Shown: positions 33,207-44,570 of the stretch, piece by piece
How positions within the stretch are numbered: the stretch's first letter is position 1
Layout: every line of letters starts with the position of its first letter
Origin: Leptodontidium sp. MPI-SDFR-AT-0119
Lineage: Eukaryota > Ascomycota > Leotiomycetes > Helotiales > Leptodontidiaceae
Direction: 5' to 3'
Assembly: GCA_020726505.1 (NCBI GenBank)
Contig: JAHLEZ010000018.1
Span: 1,178,001 to 1,242,000 of the forward strand
DNA: 64,000 nt
Position numbers and translations under genes: made by a program
Notes under the pieces: model-generated
Database searches by the model: none
What the model saw: the letters and a program-made list of their open reading frames with translations, nothing else
What the model was told of the DNA's origin: nothing

Positions 33207-35509
33207 TTACACAATCCATATCCGTATATCTGAGTTGGTCGGTAAGATACGGTTCTTGAGAGTGCATCCCCACTCAAAATTATTCACTCGCCAATCTCTC
33301 TCATTGACAACGAATATGCCCACCCGGCGATACGTGTCTTTGCCTTCCTCCATCTGCTGCAGCAACAATCCCGCGTCCTGCACTGGACCAGTGGGATCAT
33401 CTTCATAGATCCCATGTACGCCAAAAACATCCAAAGACTTCAATGGCTCGTCCAAGTACACTTTCAGCTCCTTGTACTCCGTGCCACCGACGCGCAGCCA
33501 GTTAAGCTCGCCACTCTGCACAATCGTTGCCGTGAAAGGGCCCCGACAGCTCACTTCTAGCCGACCTCCCCGGCAGGAGCCAAATTCGTCGTCTGTCGCC
33601 AACTCAATGTCAGCGCTGATGACGTGCAGCGTCCTTAAAGACATGGCATGCCATCCTTGGATCAACGAAATCTGCCCTTTTACCGATGCCCAAGACCATG
33701 TCGGCGCATTTGGTGGTCCGGAGGGAGCAGCCTCGGGGTTTGATGCACGGTACCAATATAGCTGCTTCTCAAGATCGTGGCTGTTCCACAGCCCGGCCAG
33801 ATAATCCGGTCCATCCTTGCGTCTTTTCCCACTGTACTCTCTGTTTGCAATGTCTGGAGTTTTGTGGTACATGGCTCGCGCGATCCCAGACAATGCCGGT
33901 AGGCGGTCATACCAATATGTGAGATTGCGGCTGGAATACTCTTGCACAATCTTGAACCACTCCAGCAGCTGCCGAAGATGCCCTTCCTCGCGCTCCAAGT
34001 CAAACCGAGAACCAGCTTCACCGGCACACGAAAAGCCTTCAGGAATTGATTCGCTGGCACGGACATATCTACATTCCCAATACACTTGGTCACGTCCAAA
34101 AAATATGCTTCTGGGTGCGAGAAACGTTTCCTGAAAACACCCTGCTATTAAGTCAATATCTATCTCTCTTCATGCAAGAATAGGCCGTACTTACAAGCTC
34201 TCTGTGAGGTCAGTCGTGAGGGACTGGAAATTGACACTCCACAAGTAAAGATAGCCTTGAGATCCTGTCCATTGGATGCCCGGATATCTGAAACAGGAGT
34301 TCTAATCTGGATCTCTGGTAGGAAGGGTAATCCTGAGGGGTGCGTGTGCTGGGTAGCCTGGTCTCTGAAATGTGCCTGGTCTGAACTCGTCACGGCAATC
34401 CTGAATCCCGTATCATTTGATAGAGAGCGATGGAAGAAGCATCCAACCGACGAGTCTGCGGCATCCGAAGCCACAATATTGACGTAGCAGTTGGCATAGA
34501 TGTTGCCCATTTTTTTCGATTCCCGATTCCAGTCATCTACGTCGTCTTGCACAATGCAGAGGGAGTCGATCCAGACGTAACGGAGTCCAAGCTTCCTTGT
34601 GATTGTCACCGCGTCTTTGAATGTTTTACTCAAAGACTCGTAGGTAATATCGTACGGTGTGTTCTGGACGTTGGCTTTCAAGGTCCGTATCGGCATCAGC
34701 TCAGATGACCCCCAGCAATGTGACAGAGCTGCGTATCGGACTTCATTGTCAATGGCAGAAATCTCGGTTTGCACGATACGAATGTCCACCTCGTGCTCTG
34801 CAACATCGATAAGATGCGACGGCAGTATCTTTTCCATACACGCCTTGTGGCAGTTGTGATGATATGGGTGATGTTCTTTGAAGTAGCCCCGCCACGTCTC
34901 TGGATCATATTCCTCACCAGAGTGGAGCACTCGTGCGGCCTGTCCAGCACCTCGGAGCGTGGTAGTACAGTCATCTAACCAGGTCAATATTGTGTTCCAT
35001 GTTGATGGGTCATCAGTATACATCGGAACCGGAGCGAGCTGCTTGAAATGACCTGTATCACGGACTCAGTACCCACTACATTAGCCAGCTCATAGTCACC
35101 AGGACCACCTACCCAGCGTCTCCTCAATCTCCAAGCGCAACTCACCAACCTCCGTATTCAGATCACCCCACTCCACCAGCAGCAACGTCTTCGCCTCGGA
35201 CCGTAACGTTGTTAAGACTACACCCGCATGCGCGAGATCCTGGATCTGACTGACATATCTACTATAAGCGGTGATATGCCCGGCAATGCACATACACAGT
35301 CGACATGCACCAGCCTCCAGGCTGTCGAAAAGGTGCTTGAATGAGAGGTGCCATTTTTGGGGTTGGAACCAGTGCTCCGGGTTCCAGAGATGGTAGGGGG
35401 CACCGATGGCGAAGATGAAGACGGATTGGCATGTCGGGCAGAGGGAACTTAAACTACTGTTGTGTTCGTCCTGGGGGCCGGATTGCGCGGAGGGTGGTGG
35501 TGGCTCCAT
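33207..35509 (-). CDS. HET-domain heterokaryon-incompatibility protein, intact, three exons
   Basis: Exons 35509-35113, 35052-34195 and 34141-33207 (introns 60 and 53 bp) give 729 residues. The N-terminus has a CPTCQS pair and, at residues 55-110, a CRLCMCIAG block often preceding fungal HET domains. HET motifs follow: YAALSHCWGSSE, YVWIDSLCIVQDDVDDW and, across the second splice, RAWCFQETFLAPR, so the splice is well fixed. After the HET domain come YSSRNLTYWYDRLPALSGIA and TWSWASVKG. This is the tyrosine/aspartate-rich arrangement of the long HET class. The putative trigger partner is unknown. It ends IRIWIV*. ATG 35509 is preferred to an upstream GTG. Confidence 0.9.
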
Positions 35510-36655
35510 GGTCACTGACTGGTGCTTGGATGGCTAAACATAAACCATGAGTCGATGTTGAAAAAGCAAAAGACCCGAGATAGCTGGAGATATTATGCTT
35601 TTAGGTTTAGGCAGTACTGTACTGGCGCGGTAGCTGCGTCGACAGGGCCGCGGATCCGTCCGAGTAAGCAGCCAGTGTTGTGGCTGAGCCAGCGTGACCG
35701 AAGGGATCACGAAAACAAAAAAAAGTTGTGTTCGACTACCAAGCCAGACAACCAATTTGGATGAACAAGCTGAACTCAGTCGCCCCTTTGGGCATTAGTT
35801 GCAAAATTCACCCCGAGTACAACTTGTTCGAATCAGTCTTAGGCTGCTGGGACAATCCCAAGTCTCGCCCCTGGCCCTTCCGAGTCGTCTTGTCGTATAG
35901 CCAATGATTTCGGTTCCTGAGACATCTGGGTTCTCGTTCTACAGTTCAGATCCTTGAGCGAGAAATATGTTTTTCCGCGTAAAAACGGTGACATTAATAA
36001 CGTTATCCGATGTTGACGACTCGTGGTCGACTATACTTGAGGGGAAATAATAATAGTGGGTGTTGACTACCCCAATCTTCGCTCGATCGAGATTCCAACT
36101 TCCTGAACACTAAAACAGAACCAGCACCCAAAAAAAAAAAAGGTATTGAGTCTGACTTATGTGGCAATAGGACGACAGGTTATATTTGTCAAGTGCCAAT
36201 CTTTTAAGCTTTTTCATACTTCTTTAGTTTTATGTTCTTGAGTACTCACCTGATCCAATAGACTAAAAATAGATCATTTATATTATAATAATATCCAACG
36301 AACCAATAAATCCACTTTCTCTAGTAGTAGATAGCCCAATTATCACTGAATAAAGGTATTATATGTCGAGCGTCAGTTTGTGCATTACTCGGTACGGTAT
36401 AGCTGTGCATTATCCCGAGTCACGACCGTCACTCTCAAAATCTCTAGATTAGTATTGTGAAATTGAAATACGAGATGAGATGTTTTTCTCCTTAATAAAA
36501 TCGGAAGCATGATAGATATTCCATTATGCGAAGATCGAGAATATTACACAGCACTCCTCATCACCTTCAATCATTATCTCTTTCTACTCTTCAAGCACTC
36601 TTTACCTACCTATCTAGCATCTCAGTCTCATTCGGACCAAATCGGTCACTTCAAA
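35510..36655. other. Intergenic, AT-rich, no gene seen
   Basis: Upstream of both the HET gene (minus) and the small secreted protein (plus). Contains A-runs near 36130. Nothing recognised. Confidence 0.5.
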
Positions 36656-37307
36656 ATGCAGTTCCACATCATCGCTCTTACTCTAGCCGCTGCTTCGGGG
36701 TACGAAACTTGAAAACTCCCTGGACGTCTTCAATTAACACGACGATAGCATCGCGGCAAGCCCGGCACTTACAAACAGAAACTTACATGTTTCAACATGG
36801 TGTGCTGATGTTGACAAGGCCGTTGGGTTCAAGGAGGGCGATAAAGTTACGGAAGTCAGTCCCTACTATTGTGTCCTTCGACGTCCTGTGCGCATACTAA
36901 TTATTCCAGAATAACGACGCAACTCAGAAGGCCTGTGATTTTGTGAGTCTTTTTCGATTTGCCGCTCTTCTTTCCTTCATTTCCATCCCCTACATGGATC
37001 GGGGAGAAATATCCCCCCTTTGAAACGAAGTTACTCTGAGGTATCGGATCACATACTAACACACTTCTAGTACAGGTCATACAACAGAGGAACCGGTCTA
37101 CAGCAAGACAGCTGCCCTGATTGCGTGGTAGTAAGCTACCCTTTCCCATCTACCGTTTTTCTATTGCAGTGAATTCTAAGTGGAACACAGTTCACCAACG
37201 AAAAAAATGGGTTCAAAACTTGCGCCTCAGCTGGCCGCCACATTGGAGGAAATGAATGGAATGGATTCTGCAAGGGGGCAGGCGCTTATATGGGAAAAGT
37301 TTCATAG
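36656..37307 (+). CDS. Small cysteine-rich secreted protein, five exons
   Basis: Exons 36656-36699, 36749-36854, 36911-36943, 37071-37130 and 37191-37307 join in phase to 119 residues. Every intron has GT-AG ends. The signal peptide (MQFHIIALTLAAASGIA) spans the first splice. The mature part has six cysteines (STWCADVDK, KACDF, DSCPDC, KTCASAG, GFCKGAG), an even number suited to three disulfides, and ends in glycine-rich AGAYMGKVS. No known family comes to mind. Size, secretion, cysteines and unusually short exons fit the profile of a candidate effector or antimicrobial protein; that is inference. Exon sizes of 33-117 bp make it invisible to simple open-frame scans. Confidence 0.6.
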
Positions 37308-38005
37308 ATGGATCTGATGATGCATGGTGGACGGTCAGTCTTGACACATTCTTATTTGTCTTTTCCGCTTTATCTTTTTCTCAATTGTGTACATCTGTAG
37401 CCTTTAGGGCAATCACATTCGTTTTGCCAATGGAAAGCAGTATTTTTGAAGAGAATGTTTCTGAAGCGGCAAGATTCTTGTCACTTATCGTGGGCACATC
37501 AAACCAACGACGTAGCAATCTGAAGTTTAAGAGGATCTATAAATGCAACAATTTCCCCCCCCCCCCCCCCATGCCTTTGTTTACTAAGGGAAAAGGGGAC
37601 GGGTTATCTAGGTACTAAAGTACTTTGTGGGGTAATGTGTCACGTGGTGTTCGAGTATGAACTGCAACCCTACTCCCAAGAACAAATCATGGTTATCTTT
37701 AGCTAAAAAGAAGTGCCTCGAGACTAATCGAAGGAGTATCGTTTGGCCTTTTCAAACTGGTTACGTTGCATGTTAGTAGGTCTAGACACTTGCCCTCAAG
37801 CTTCCAAGCCGGAATGTCGGTAAATCGCAGTCATCGCGCTAATGAGGGCGAAATCACTCGCACCCCAGTGACACCTCCCTTTCATCCCCTCTTGAAGACT
37901 TTGCGGCAAACACAAACAAAATCTCATCTACATCAAATCTCGCACCACTTCTCCACTCCAGCTCTGTATCAGCTCAGTTCCAGTTACCGCTTTTCGTGCA
38001 CAACC
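37308..38005. other. Intergenic with a poly(C) tract
   Basis: About 700 bp without a supported gene. It contains 16 consecutive C at 37555-37570. Confidence 0.5.
37555..37570 (+). repeat. Poly(C) tract, 16 bases
   Basis: Sixteen consecutive C in intergenic DNA. Confidence 0.9.
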
Positions 38006-38892
38006 ATGTCTGGCCTCAAATCTTCAGTCTTGCTTCCCTTATACATATACCCGCTTCCTAAGGCATGGGACCCCCTCTACTCAGCGTAAGATCTAACACC
38101 CCTTCGCGATTTCAAAATTTGAGCAAGTCGTGTTAATACCTCTCACATAGCATCGAATCCCATCCCACCCTTGACTTCACCATCATCATCAACCCGAACA
38201 GCGGTCCCGGCAAGACCGCTCTTCCGGATGAAGACTACTCTCGGGAAATTGTCAGACTGAACCAATATCCCAATGTTTACCTCGTCGGGTACGTTCGGGT
38301 AGACTGGTGCAAACGTGATCTGGAGAAGGTGTGTCTGGATATCGACAAGTACGCAGCGTGGGGCAAGCACGGAAATGGAGAGTTCGCGATGAAAGGGATC
38401 TTCTTTGATGAGTCGCCCAATCAGTTCAAGGAGAAGAGAAAGGTGTTTATGGATGCTGCGGATGAAAGAGTCAAGAACGCTGATGGTCTGGGGGGTTGGA
38501 GGCTGGTGAGTTTTCTCGTCTTTGGGACATTTGTTCCCGGCTTCCTGTCAAGCAGCTTATTCATGTTCCTACAGACTATCCACAATCCAGGGACCGTTCC
38601 AGATACCGAATATGCAAACCCAGGCCCAGATCTCACAACAGTATTCGAGACCGAATACAAACACTTCAAAGATCCAGAGGTGCAGCAGCGCCTCACGAAC
38701 TTGCTTCGATATGACAGGGATAGATGCAGCTACATGGTCTTGTCCGTACCGAAGTCAGATGTCCCAGACCTCGTGCGAGAGTTGAAAAGAAGAGCAAAGT
38801 ACATCTACGTTTCAGAAAGTAAGAGGGGGTGGTATGAAAAGTTCGGTGAAGGATGGGATCGATTCATTGAGGCTGTGGCATCAGACTGCTAG
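38006..38892 (+). CDS. Spherulin-4-like (spherulation-specific family 4) protein
   Basis: Exons 38006-38085, 38151-38505 and 38575-38892 (introns 65 and 69 bp) give 250 residues. The start SSVLLPLYIYPLPKAWDPLY, then DFTIIINPNSGPG, YLVGYVRVDWCKRDLEKV and IFFDESP, are the conserved blocks of the spherulin-4 / family-4 fold, a (beta/alpha) barrel. Several relatives are alpha-1,4-galactosaminidase-like glycoside hydrolases (GH135 type). The C-terminal part contains YMVLSVPKSDVPDLVRELKRRAKYIYVSE, as in the family. No signal peptide is evident, unlike secreted GH135 enzymes, so the role is open. The model is continuous and looks intact. Confidence 0.8.
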
Positions 38893-39446
38893 GCAATTTC
38901 TCACTACTGCACAGAAGGTGTTTTTATTTTGATCACGCTTGAGCTCGAATTGCTTAGAATTTTTACTAGGTTAATCTCGGAATTCAGTAGCATACAAGAG
39001 GCATATTGGCAGTCACCGTCAGTCCTGGAACCACAAGATTCCCAACTTCCTTCTTTCCTCTGTGTTCTCTGTCAAAGAAGCTCGTGAGGCGCAAGCTGAA
39101 AGCTCAACCACTTCTCTTAGGCGAGCTGCAGCCAAGTTATGGAGCTGAAAGCCCAAGCATGATCACTGCCATACGGGAGCCAGCCGATACAGCCAGCCAC
39201 CCGGCAATAATTTGGGTGTGTTGGTCCCTGTCTCAGACCTGTACGACTGCCCGCGAATAGCGATGCGAGCCGGCAACTCGTGCAAGCCTTCGGCAGTCAG
39301 CTGAACATCACGCTTGCCTCACACATCGTTCCCTTGGTGTGTGACTACTACCTCACAAGGCTGTTCTGCTCAAGCTTAGCTATATAGTTCTCCTCGTCAG
39401 TTATGATTTTTTTTCGTCTGTGGATTCAATTCTGCTAGTCTTTCAA
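38893..39446. other. Intergenic, no gene seen
   Basis: About 550 bp between two plus-strand genes. Nothing recognised. Confidence 0.5.
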
Positions 39447-40544
39447 ATGGGTTGTGGTTTTTCGAAAAAGTCGAATTCCCCAAAACCTGATCCCGTCGAG
39501 GCGATTCCAGACCAGACTCCAGCCAAAATGGCTACTCAGCCTTTGACTAGATCAGAGCTCGAGACTGCCATAGCCAAGTATGGTCCAGTTCTCAAGATAC
39601 ACCCTGATGAAAAATATGATCAGTGCTCGATCGAGTGGTTTCTCTCCCACTGCACCTTGGTTGACAGCAAGGCACCGACATCCAACATCGTCCATCCCAC
39701 AGAAGCTCAACTCCCTGGCCCACCCAAAGAAGACAAACGCTACTACTTCAACATCGAAGACACCGTCAAGTCCGGCAACTTTGAAACTGCCAAAACTTAC
39801 ATCAATGCATTCTGGACTTCGGGAATGACATATACCGATATCCAGTTCTGGTATTTCAGTGCGTATAATGGTCACGGGACGGCGAGGTTCAGCAGCTTGA
39901 TCTTCAATCAGGTCAAGAATCAGGGAGATATCAATCTCGCCCCACTCGGCGAACATGTCGGGGATTGGGAGTACGCTGCTGTGAGAGTGGACAATGCCAC
40001 CAAAGAGATGAACGGAGTAATCCTCTCGGCGCACGGCAAGAATATTTTTTATGACAAAGCGGCAGTGGCAAAGCAATTCCAGATGGAGGATGGAACACAC
40101 CCGGTCGTCTACTCGTCGCTAAATGGACATGCAAATTTCCCTACTGCAGGGCCGAATTTCACTGAGCATCGGAAGGTCCTGGGTATTCCTGCGGGGTTGG
40201 AGTTCAACCTTCTGAACTCCACTGCGGATGGTGGGAAGAGACTGGAGTGCTCCAAGAGATATCAAGTTGTGGCCGCGAAGTGGCTGGATGGGACGCCTGA
40301 TGCTTATTCCATTCCAGCATGGGTTGCCTACCCGTATCGATGGGGACCAGAAGGAACGGCGATCAAGATGGACTCGAAGACTCTGGGTGATTTCATAAAG
40401 GCAGCATTGGGGAAGGATGCATCGACGTTGTTGGATACGCCTATTGTTCTGCTGGCTTCGGAGTTGCTGCATATCTTCGTCAAGGCTGACATCAATGGTG
40501 CAGCTGCACCAGCGACTCAAAATCCGTGGAGTGGGCATTATTGA
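39447..40544 (+). CDS. Vps62-like (DUF946-type) protein with an acylation-type N-terminus
   Basis: A single exon of 365 residues from ATG 39447. The start MGCGFSKKSNS has Gly2, Cys3 and a basic patch, the pattern of dual N-myristoylated and palmitoylated proteins; an in-frame GTG upstream (39420) would hide it. The body matches the Vps62-related fold: FWYFSAYNGHGT, GDWEYAAVRVD (G-D-W-E block), YSSLNGHANFP and WAYPYRWGPEG-type blocks (AWVAYPYRWGPEG). Yeast Vps62 is linked to vacuolar protein sorting, without a known activity. The Gly/Cys N-terminus suggests tethering to the plasma or vacuolar membrane; this is inference. The last 15 codons and stop are part of a 52-bp tandem duplication. Confidence 0.8.
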   Translation: MGCGFSKKSNSPKPDPVEAIPDQTPAKMATQPLTRSELETAIAKYGPVLKIHPDEKYDQCSIEWFLSHCTLVDSKAPTSNIVHPTEAQLPGPPKEDKRYYFNIEDTVKSGNFETAKTYINAFWTSGMTYTDIQFWYFSAYNGHGTARFSSLIFNQVKNQGDINLAPLGEHVGDWEYAAVRVDNATKEMNGVILSAHGKNIFYDKAAVAKQFQMEDGTHPVVYSSLNGHANFPTAGPNFTEHRKVLGIPAGLEFNLLNSTADGGKRLECSKRYQVVAAKWLDGTPDAYSIPAWVAYPYRWGPEGTAIKMDSKTLGDFIKAALGKDASTLLDTPIVLLASELLHIFVKADINGAAAPATQNPWSGHY

Positions 40545-40603
40545 TATATTTGCAGCTGCACCATTGACTCAAAATCCGTGGAGTGGGCACTATTGATATA
40601 TTT
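40500..40603 (+). repeat. 52-bp tandem duplication across the Vps62-like stop codon
   Basis: Two near-identical copies (40500-40551 and 40552-40603) of GCAGCTGCACC..GATATATTT, differing at a few positions. The first copy contains the stop codon; the second lies in the 3' flank. Confidence 0.9.
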
Positions 40604-40688
40604 GCTCTTGTGTACTGAACCAATTTTTGAAATGCAATTTCATTCAAGAGACTTTGAGTCTGATTCTGATATTTGGCCCCCTTCCTAA

Positions 40689-42744
40689 TCACAGTTTAGA
40701 AGTCTCAAGTTTGCCCTCATTACCATAAACAATGTCGCGGTTGATTTTCAACGTCGAACTCGCTGAAAGTCGCACTTTCCGGGATCCTTCTGGAAGTGCA
40801 ATACGCTTGTCTGTGAAGAATCTTGTGCAGATCTCCGTAACAGAAGGGTCGGTGTCTGTCCCAGCCTCAACGAGTAGCAGCGTCGCCATGACAATGTTTG
40901 CGATATCAAAAGTGAGGTCCCGTGCCTTTGAGAGTAGATCTTCCGAGCTGCATGTAGAGATAGACTCCCGTAGCCTGGACCAAGAAGCTACAATTGCCGT
41001 TTCGTGGACAGGATTCTTTAACGCCGAATCTTTCAAGGACTTAGTGATCCATCGATCTAGGGCATCCAATACATCTTCCCCACTTTTGCCTTTCAGAACC
41101 CTCAATGTGTCGCTCGACAGAACATCAGTGGTTCCTTCCCAAATACTCACCACGCAGCAGTCGCGATACAATCTCGCAATGTTGATAGACTCGTTCTCGC
41201 TGTTGTCCAGATACCCGACACCTCCAAGTGCTTCCATGCATTCCTGTAGAGCATGAATTGATATCTTGCATACTGAAGCTTTGAGGACGGGCGTCAGAAT
41301 TCTCATCAGATGCGGAGTATCAGCAGTTCGTCCGGGACAAAGTCGAATCGATTCCGAGTCCTTAGTACTTCCATGCTCATTAACACCCATGAGACTGGCA
41401 ACGAAGAAGGTGAACAGCATCATCGATTTGTACTCCCCAGTGATTCTTGCCAACGTACTCATATGCAGAGACGAATCTCCGAGCATCACTCTCTTGCCTC
41501 GTCCAGCTCCCACCTCGCGCACTTGGGCAAAAGATCTAGCTATGGCGAGGCCACGACCAACATATCCCACAGCACTTACAGCAGAGTAGAGTCGAGTGAT
41601 GTCGAGAATGGTGCTGATTTCTTGGATTCCTCTTCCTTCTTCCCCGATCAGATATGCCCGTGTTCCTGAAAGCTCCAGTTCGGCAGTCGGTAAGCTCTTA
41701 GTGCCGAATTTGTTCTTCAGTCGTTGGATGAAAATGCCGTTGAGTTCGGTATCTTGATTCCCAGATGGTACAGAGGCGCCTGAAAGTGGCCTTCGCATGG
41801 GTGCGAAGAATGTGCTCAGCCCCTTGGAGGTCTGAGCCAGAAGTATTGACATGGAGGAATCGGTGGCTGAGGAAAACCATTTAAAGCCATCGATGCTCCA
41901 AGGTCCCAGAGTGTCAGAGAGTGACGGCAAGAGAGTAGCTATTGTCTCAGTACCAGAAACATCACTCCCTCCACTTCTTTCGGTCATCCACTGTCCACTC
42001 GTCCAAGCATGGGTGGTGCTTCGAGATGTCAATCGGTCGTATGCGTTCTGGAAAACGGCACGAGTAGACGAATCTAGATTTTTAGACGACAGATGAAGAC
42101 TCAATAATCTCGCTGCTCCATCGGTCATGGCACTTGGGCAGGCAACATTTGCATTTGACCCCGTCCAAAGATGTGTTCTGACACGGTCAGTATGTGTACT
42201 CCAACACAAGAGAAGACAAAGCAAGACTTACTTCATGAATTGAACAACTCTCGTATGTTCTCCAAACCTTGCTTCATACCCTGCAGCCACGATGCTGAAA
42301 AGAGAGTCAGTGTCTGTATATCACATCGTCGATGATATGTCACGTACCCATTCTGAATGCCAAAATCCTGCAATCTTTTCCATCCCTCGGTCACAACCAA
42401 CTCACTGGTTCTCTTACCAAAAGCGTCTCTTCCCCCGCCCTTTAGGTACGGAACATTCCTTTCCGCATCCGTCACCCAGTCGAGAATCTGCTTTGACAAT
42501 ACTTCTTGGCCGAAAGCTGAGAGCTCGGGTGTCACGGAGTCCAGGATAGGTTGCGGGAGGAAGACTTGCAGCGAAGTCAGCCAGAACAATTTACTGCTCA
42601 GGTTAACTTACATTTCAGCACTCTTTGAAATACCGGATCGTCATAGAATTGGTTCTTGATGACCGGGATGGGTTGAAAGAAGCCTTCATTTGAGCTCGAT
42701 GCTTTGCGGGGCTGTGGCGACATTGCGGAGGATATTCGTGTCAT
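40689..42744 (-). CDS. Peroxisomal acyl-CoA dehydrogenase, AidB-like
   Basis: Four exons: 42744-42612, 42564-42348, 42294-42232 and 42177-40689; 633 residues (an alternative ATG at 42723 gives 626). The sequence follows AidB-type flavin acyl-CoA dehydrogenases: TSGQWMTERSGGSDVSGTET, the substrate/FAD strand (GIQEISTILDITRLYSAVSA), and the C-terminal signature RDCCVVSIWEGTTDVL. It ends ETSKL, a canonical PTS1 peroxisomal import signal. Members oxidise branched or unusual acyl-CoA esters; fungal relatives are often annotated as acyl-CoA dehydrogenase/oxidase in peroxisomes. Substrate is not deducible. All splices are in phase and the gene looks intact. The first two exons rest on splice signals and the conserved FLPQPILD..ELSAFGQEV block. 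Confidence 0.85.
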
Positions 42745-43546
42745 CCAATCTCAAGTTATTCAGCACGCTGGCATCTCACAAGATCGTGAAGTTGATATCC
42801 AAAAGGATCTAGAAGATTTGCTCGAAGATGATCATTGTCTTACTCTGGTCAGATTACTGTCAGGAGATAAGGTAGATGAATGTAATACCCGAACTGTTTT
42901 TAGCCGAGGCATTGGCACCGACGCCACGTGATTCGATGATTTTATTTCACTGGCCTCGCAACACTGATAGACTGGATCTTAGGGCATCCAGAATGTGATT
43001 TTATTGAAGCGATTTATTAAACTGTGGCAGAGCTGATCTTCCAATAGCCACTGGCCGTAGTCATGTGAACCCCCCCCCCCCCCCCCCTCGTGACGTTTCG
43101 CTTAAGTTGTTGACATATCTTGTGTTTCTTTCTCAGTGAACTGTTCATCATCTTAACTGCGCTGAAATTGATTGAGTACATCTATTGATCTATTTTTATC
43201 ATTGTCTTTATGAATACTCTGCTGCCCAGGAGCTCTGTAACTGCCCAGGCTCTCGCTTACGTATTCCGAACCGAAAATCAAACATCAAGAAGCGGAGCCC
43301 CACAAGAAATATAGCTTCTGAGTCTCAAACCTTCAATTGGAATATTTCATGGCGTAGAGATGACGAGTCACTGGAACAGTCCAAGATTACCGGGCATGTA
43401 TAAATATGCACTTCCCACTCAAGTCTGAAAAACACTCACATCCACGATCTCCCCTCCAACTTCCAGATATCAAACTACTCGAAATACTCTCCAGGTTTGG
43501 GAGTCTGCCTCAAATACTACAATAGACCTCTTGCCATTCATCTGAG
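42745..43546. other. Shared upstream region of the acyl-CoA dehydrogenase and RidA-like genes
   Basis: Contains a run of 18 C at 43070-43087. No gene supported. Confidence 0.5.
43070..43087 (+). repeat. Poly(C) tract, 18 bases
   Basis: Eighteen consecutive C in the intergenic region upstream of the RidA-like gene. Confidence 0.9.
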
Positions 43547-43954
43547 ATGTCGTCACTCCAATACCACAACGACGAAGGCTACGGCGAAACCTGCGGTCCT
43601 CTCTTCCACTACTCCCAATCCGTAACCATCGGCAACATCGTCAAAGTCTCCGGTCAAGGCGGCTGGACGTTTGATGGAAGTCTGAATCTCGACGGTGATG
43701 ATATCAAGGGGCAAGTGGATCGCGCTTTCGAAAATGTCGAGAAAGTTCTTCGGGCTGCTGGTCTGAGAGGGTGGGAGGATGTTTTTTCGGTGCGCTCGTA
43801 TCATGCCGATTTGGATGCGACGCTGCAAATGACGGTCGATAATTTCAAGGCTCGTATGCCGGATCATAAGCCGGTTTGGACTTGCATTGGAGTGAAGAAG
43901 CTTGCCTTCCCGGGAATGGCGATCGAGATTGAGGTAGAAGCATACAAAGCTTGA
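43547..43954 (+). CDS. RidA/YjgF-family protein
   Basis: A single exon of 135 residues from ATG 43547. The trimeric RidA fold is recognisable: a strand with KVSGQGGW, the QVDRAFENVEKVLRAAG helix, a VRSYHADL strand and the C-terminal PVWTCIGVKKLAFPGMAIEIEVEAYKA. Canonical RidA enzymes deaminate reactive enamine or imine intermediates through a conserved Arg followed by a P-x-R-x-x-x-x-V pattern; here the expected Arg before the last strand is replaced (HKPVWTCIGV), so this may belong to an Arg-less subgroup with another activity. The family is small and often duplicated in fungi. Diverges from the acyl-CoA dehydrogenase. Confidence 0.8.
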   Translation: MSSLQYHNDEGYGETCGPLFHYSQSVTIGNIVKVSGQGGWTFDGSLNLDGDDIKGQVDRAFENVEKVLRAAGLRGWEDVFSVRSYHADLDATLQMTVDNFKARMPDHKPVWTCIGVKKLAFPGMAIEIEVEAYKA

Positions 43955-44570
43955 AGCTTGTCTGGTGGGAGGGAATATTGGCAAACTCGGGACGAACTGT
44001 AACTGGATGTGTGATGGGAAGCATGGACCTGGAATAGCGCCTTCGATCTGTGTCTTACAAGATGATACGGCATGACAATTCCCATGTGAATTAAGGGAGA
44101 CGTTTTCAATAGAGAGAGAGGCATGCCACATGGCAGGATAGTTGGCTCATGAACAAATATATTTTGTTATCAAGAACAATTCGTAATTTTCTCGACAACA
44201 CCGCTACATCCATCGTCCTACTCGGAGCCTTCTCTGTTGAAATATCCTTTTCACATATGCCACGATACCATTCAATCTTTTCACGTCATATACATGTTAG
44301 GGTGTTGTTCGTTCTTAGCATCTTACTACGGTTAATTTCTTTGCCTTTTGCATTATACTGCTGTTTTCACATCACATCTACGTTTTCGAAAAAGTATTTT
44401 TGAGGTGTTTATTGAGGTAAAATAATTTCCGATTGCTCTGGGTGACTGAACACATCAGCGAGCTATGCTAGGATAGACTTGAAAGTGTGCAGGGGTCGTC
44501 AGTATGGTGGGGATCACCACTATCGAGATCTTCCACCTGCTGAAAAGCTCTTGTTAATACAATCAACCCT

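Noticed and set aside
34195..34330. Frameshift in the 33-35 kb HET gene (a second frame reads YLYLWSVNFQSL)
   Set aside because: The frame of the long exon continues across the 34142-34194 intron to RAWCFQETFLAPR, an exact HET motif, so no frameshift is needed.
22175..43087. Poly(C) tracts as telomere remnants
   Set aside because: Pure C runs lack the CCCTAA period, and the tracts lie between ordinary genes.
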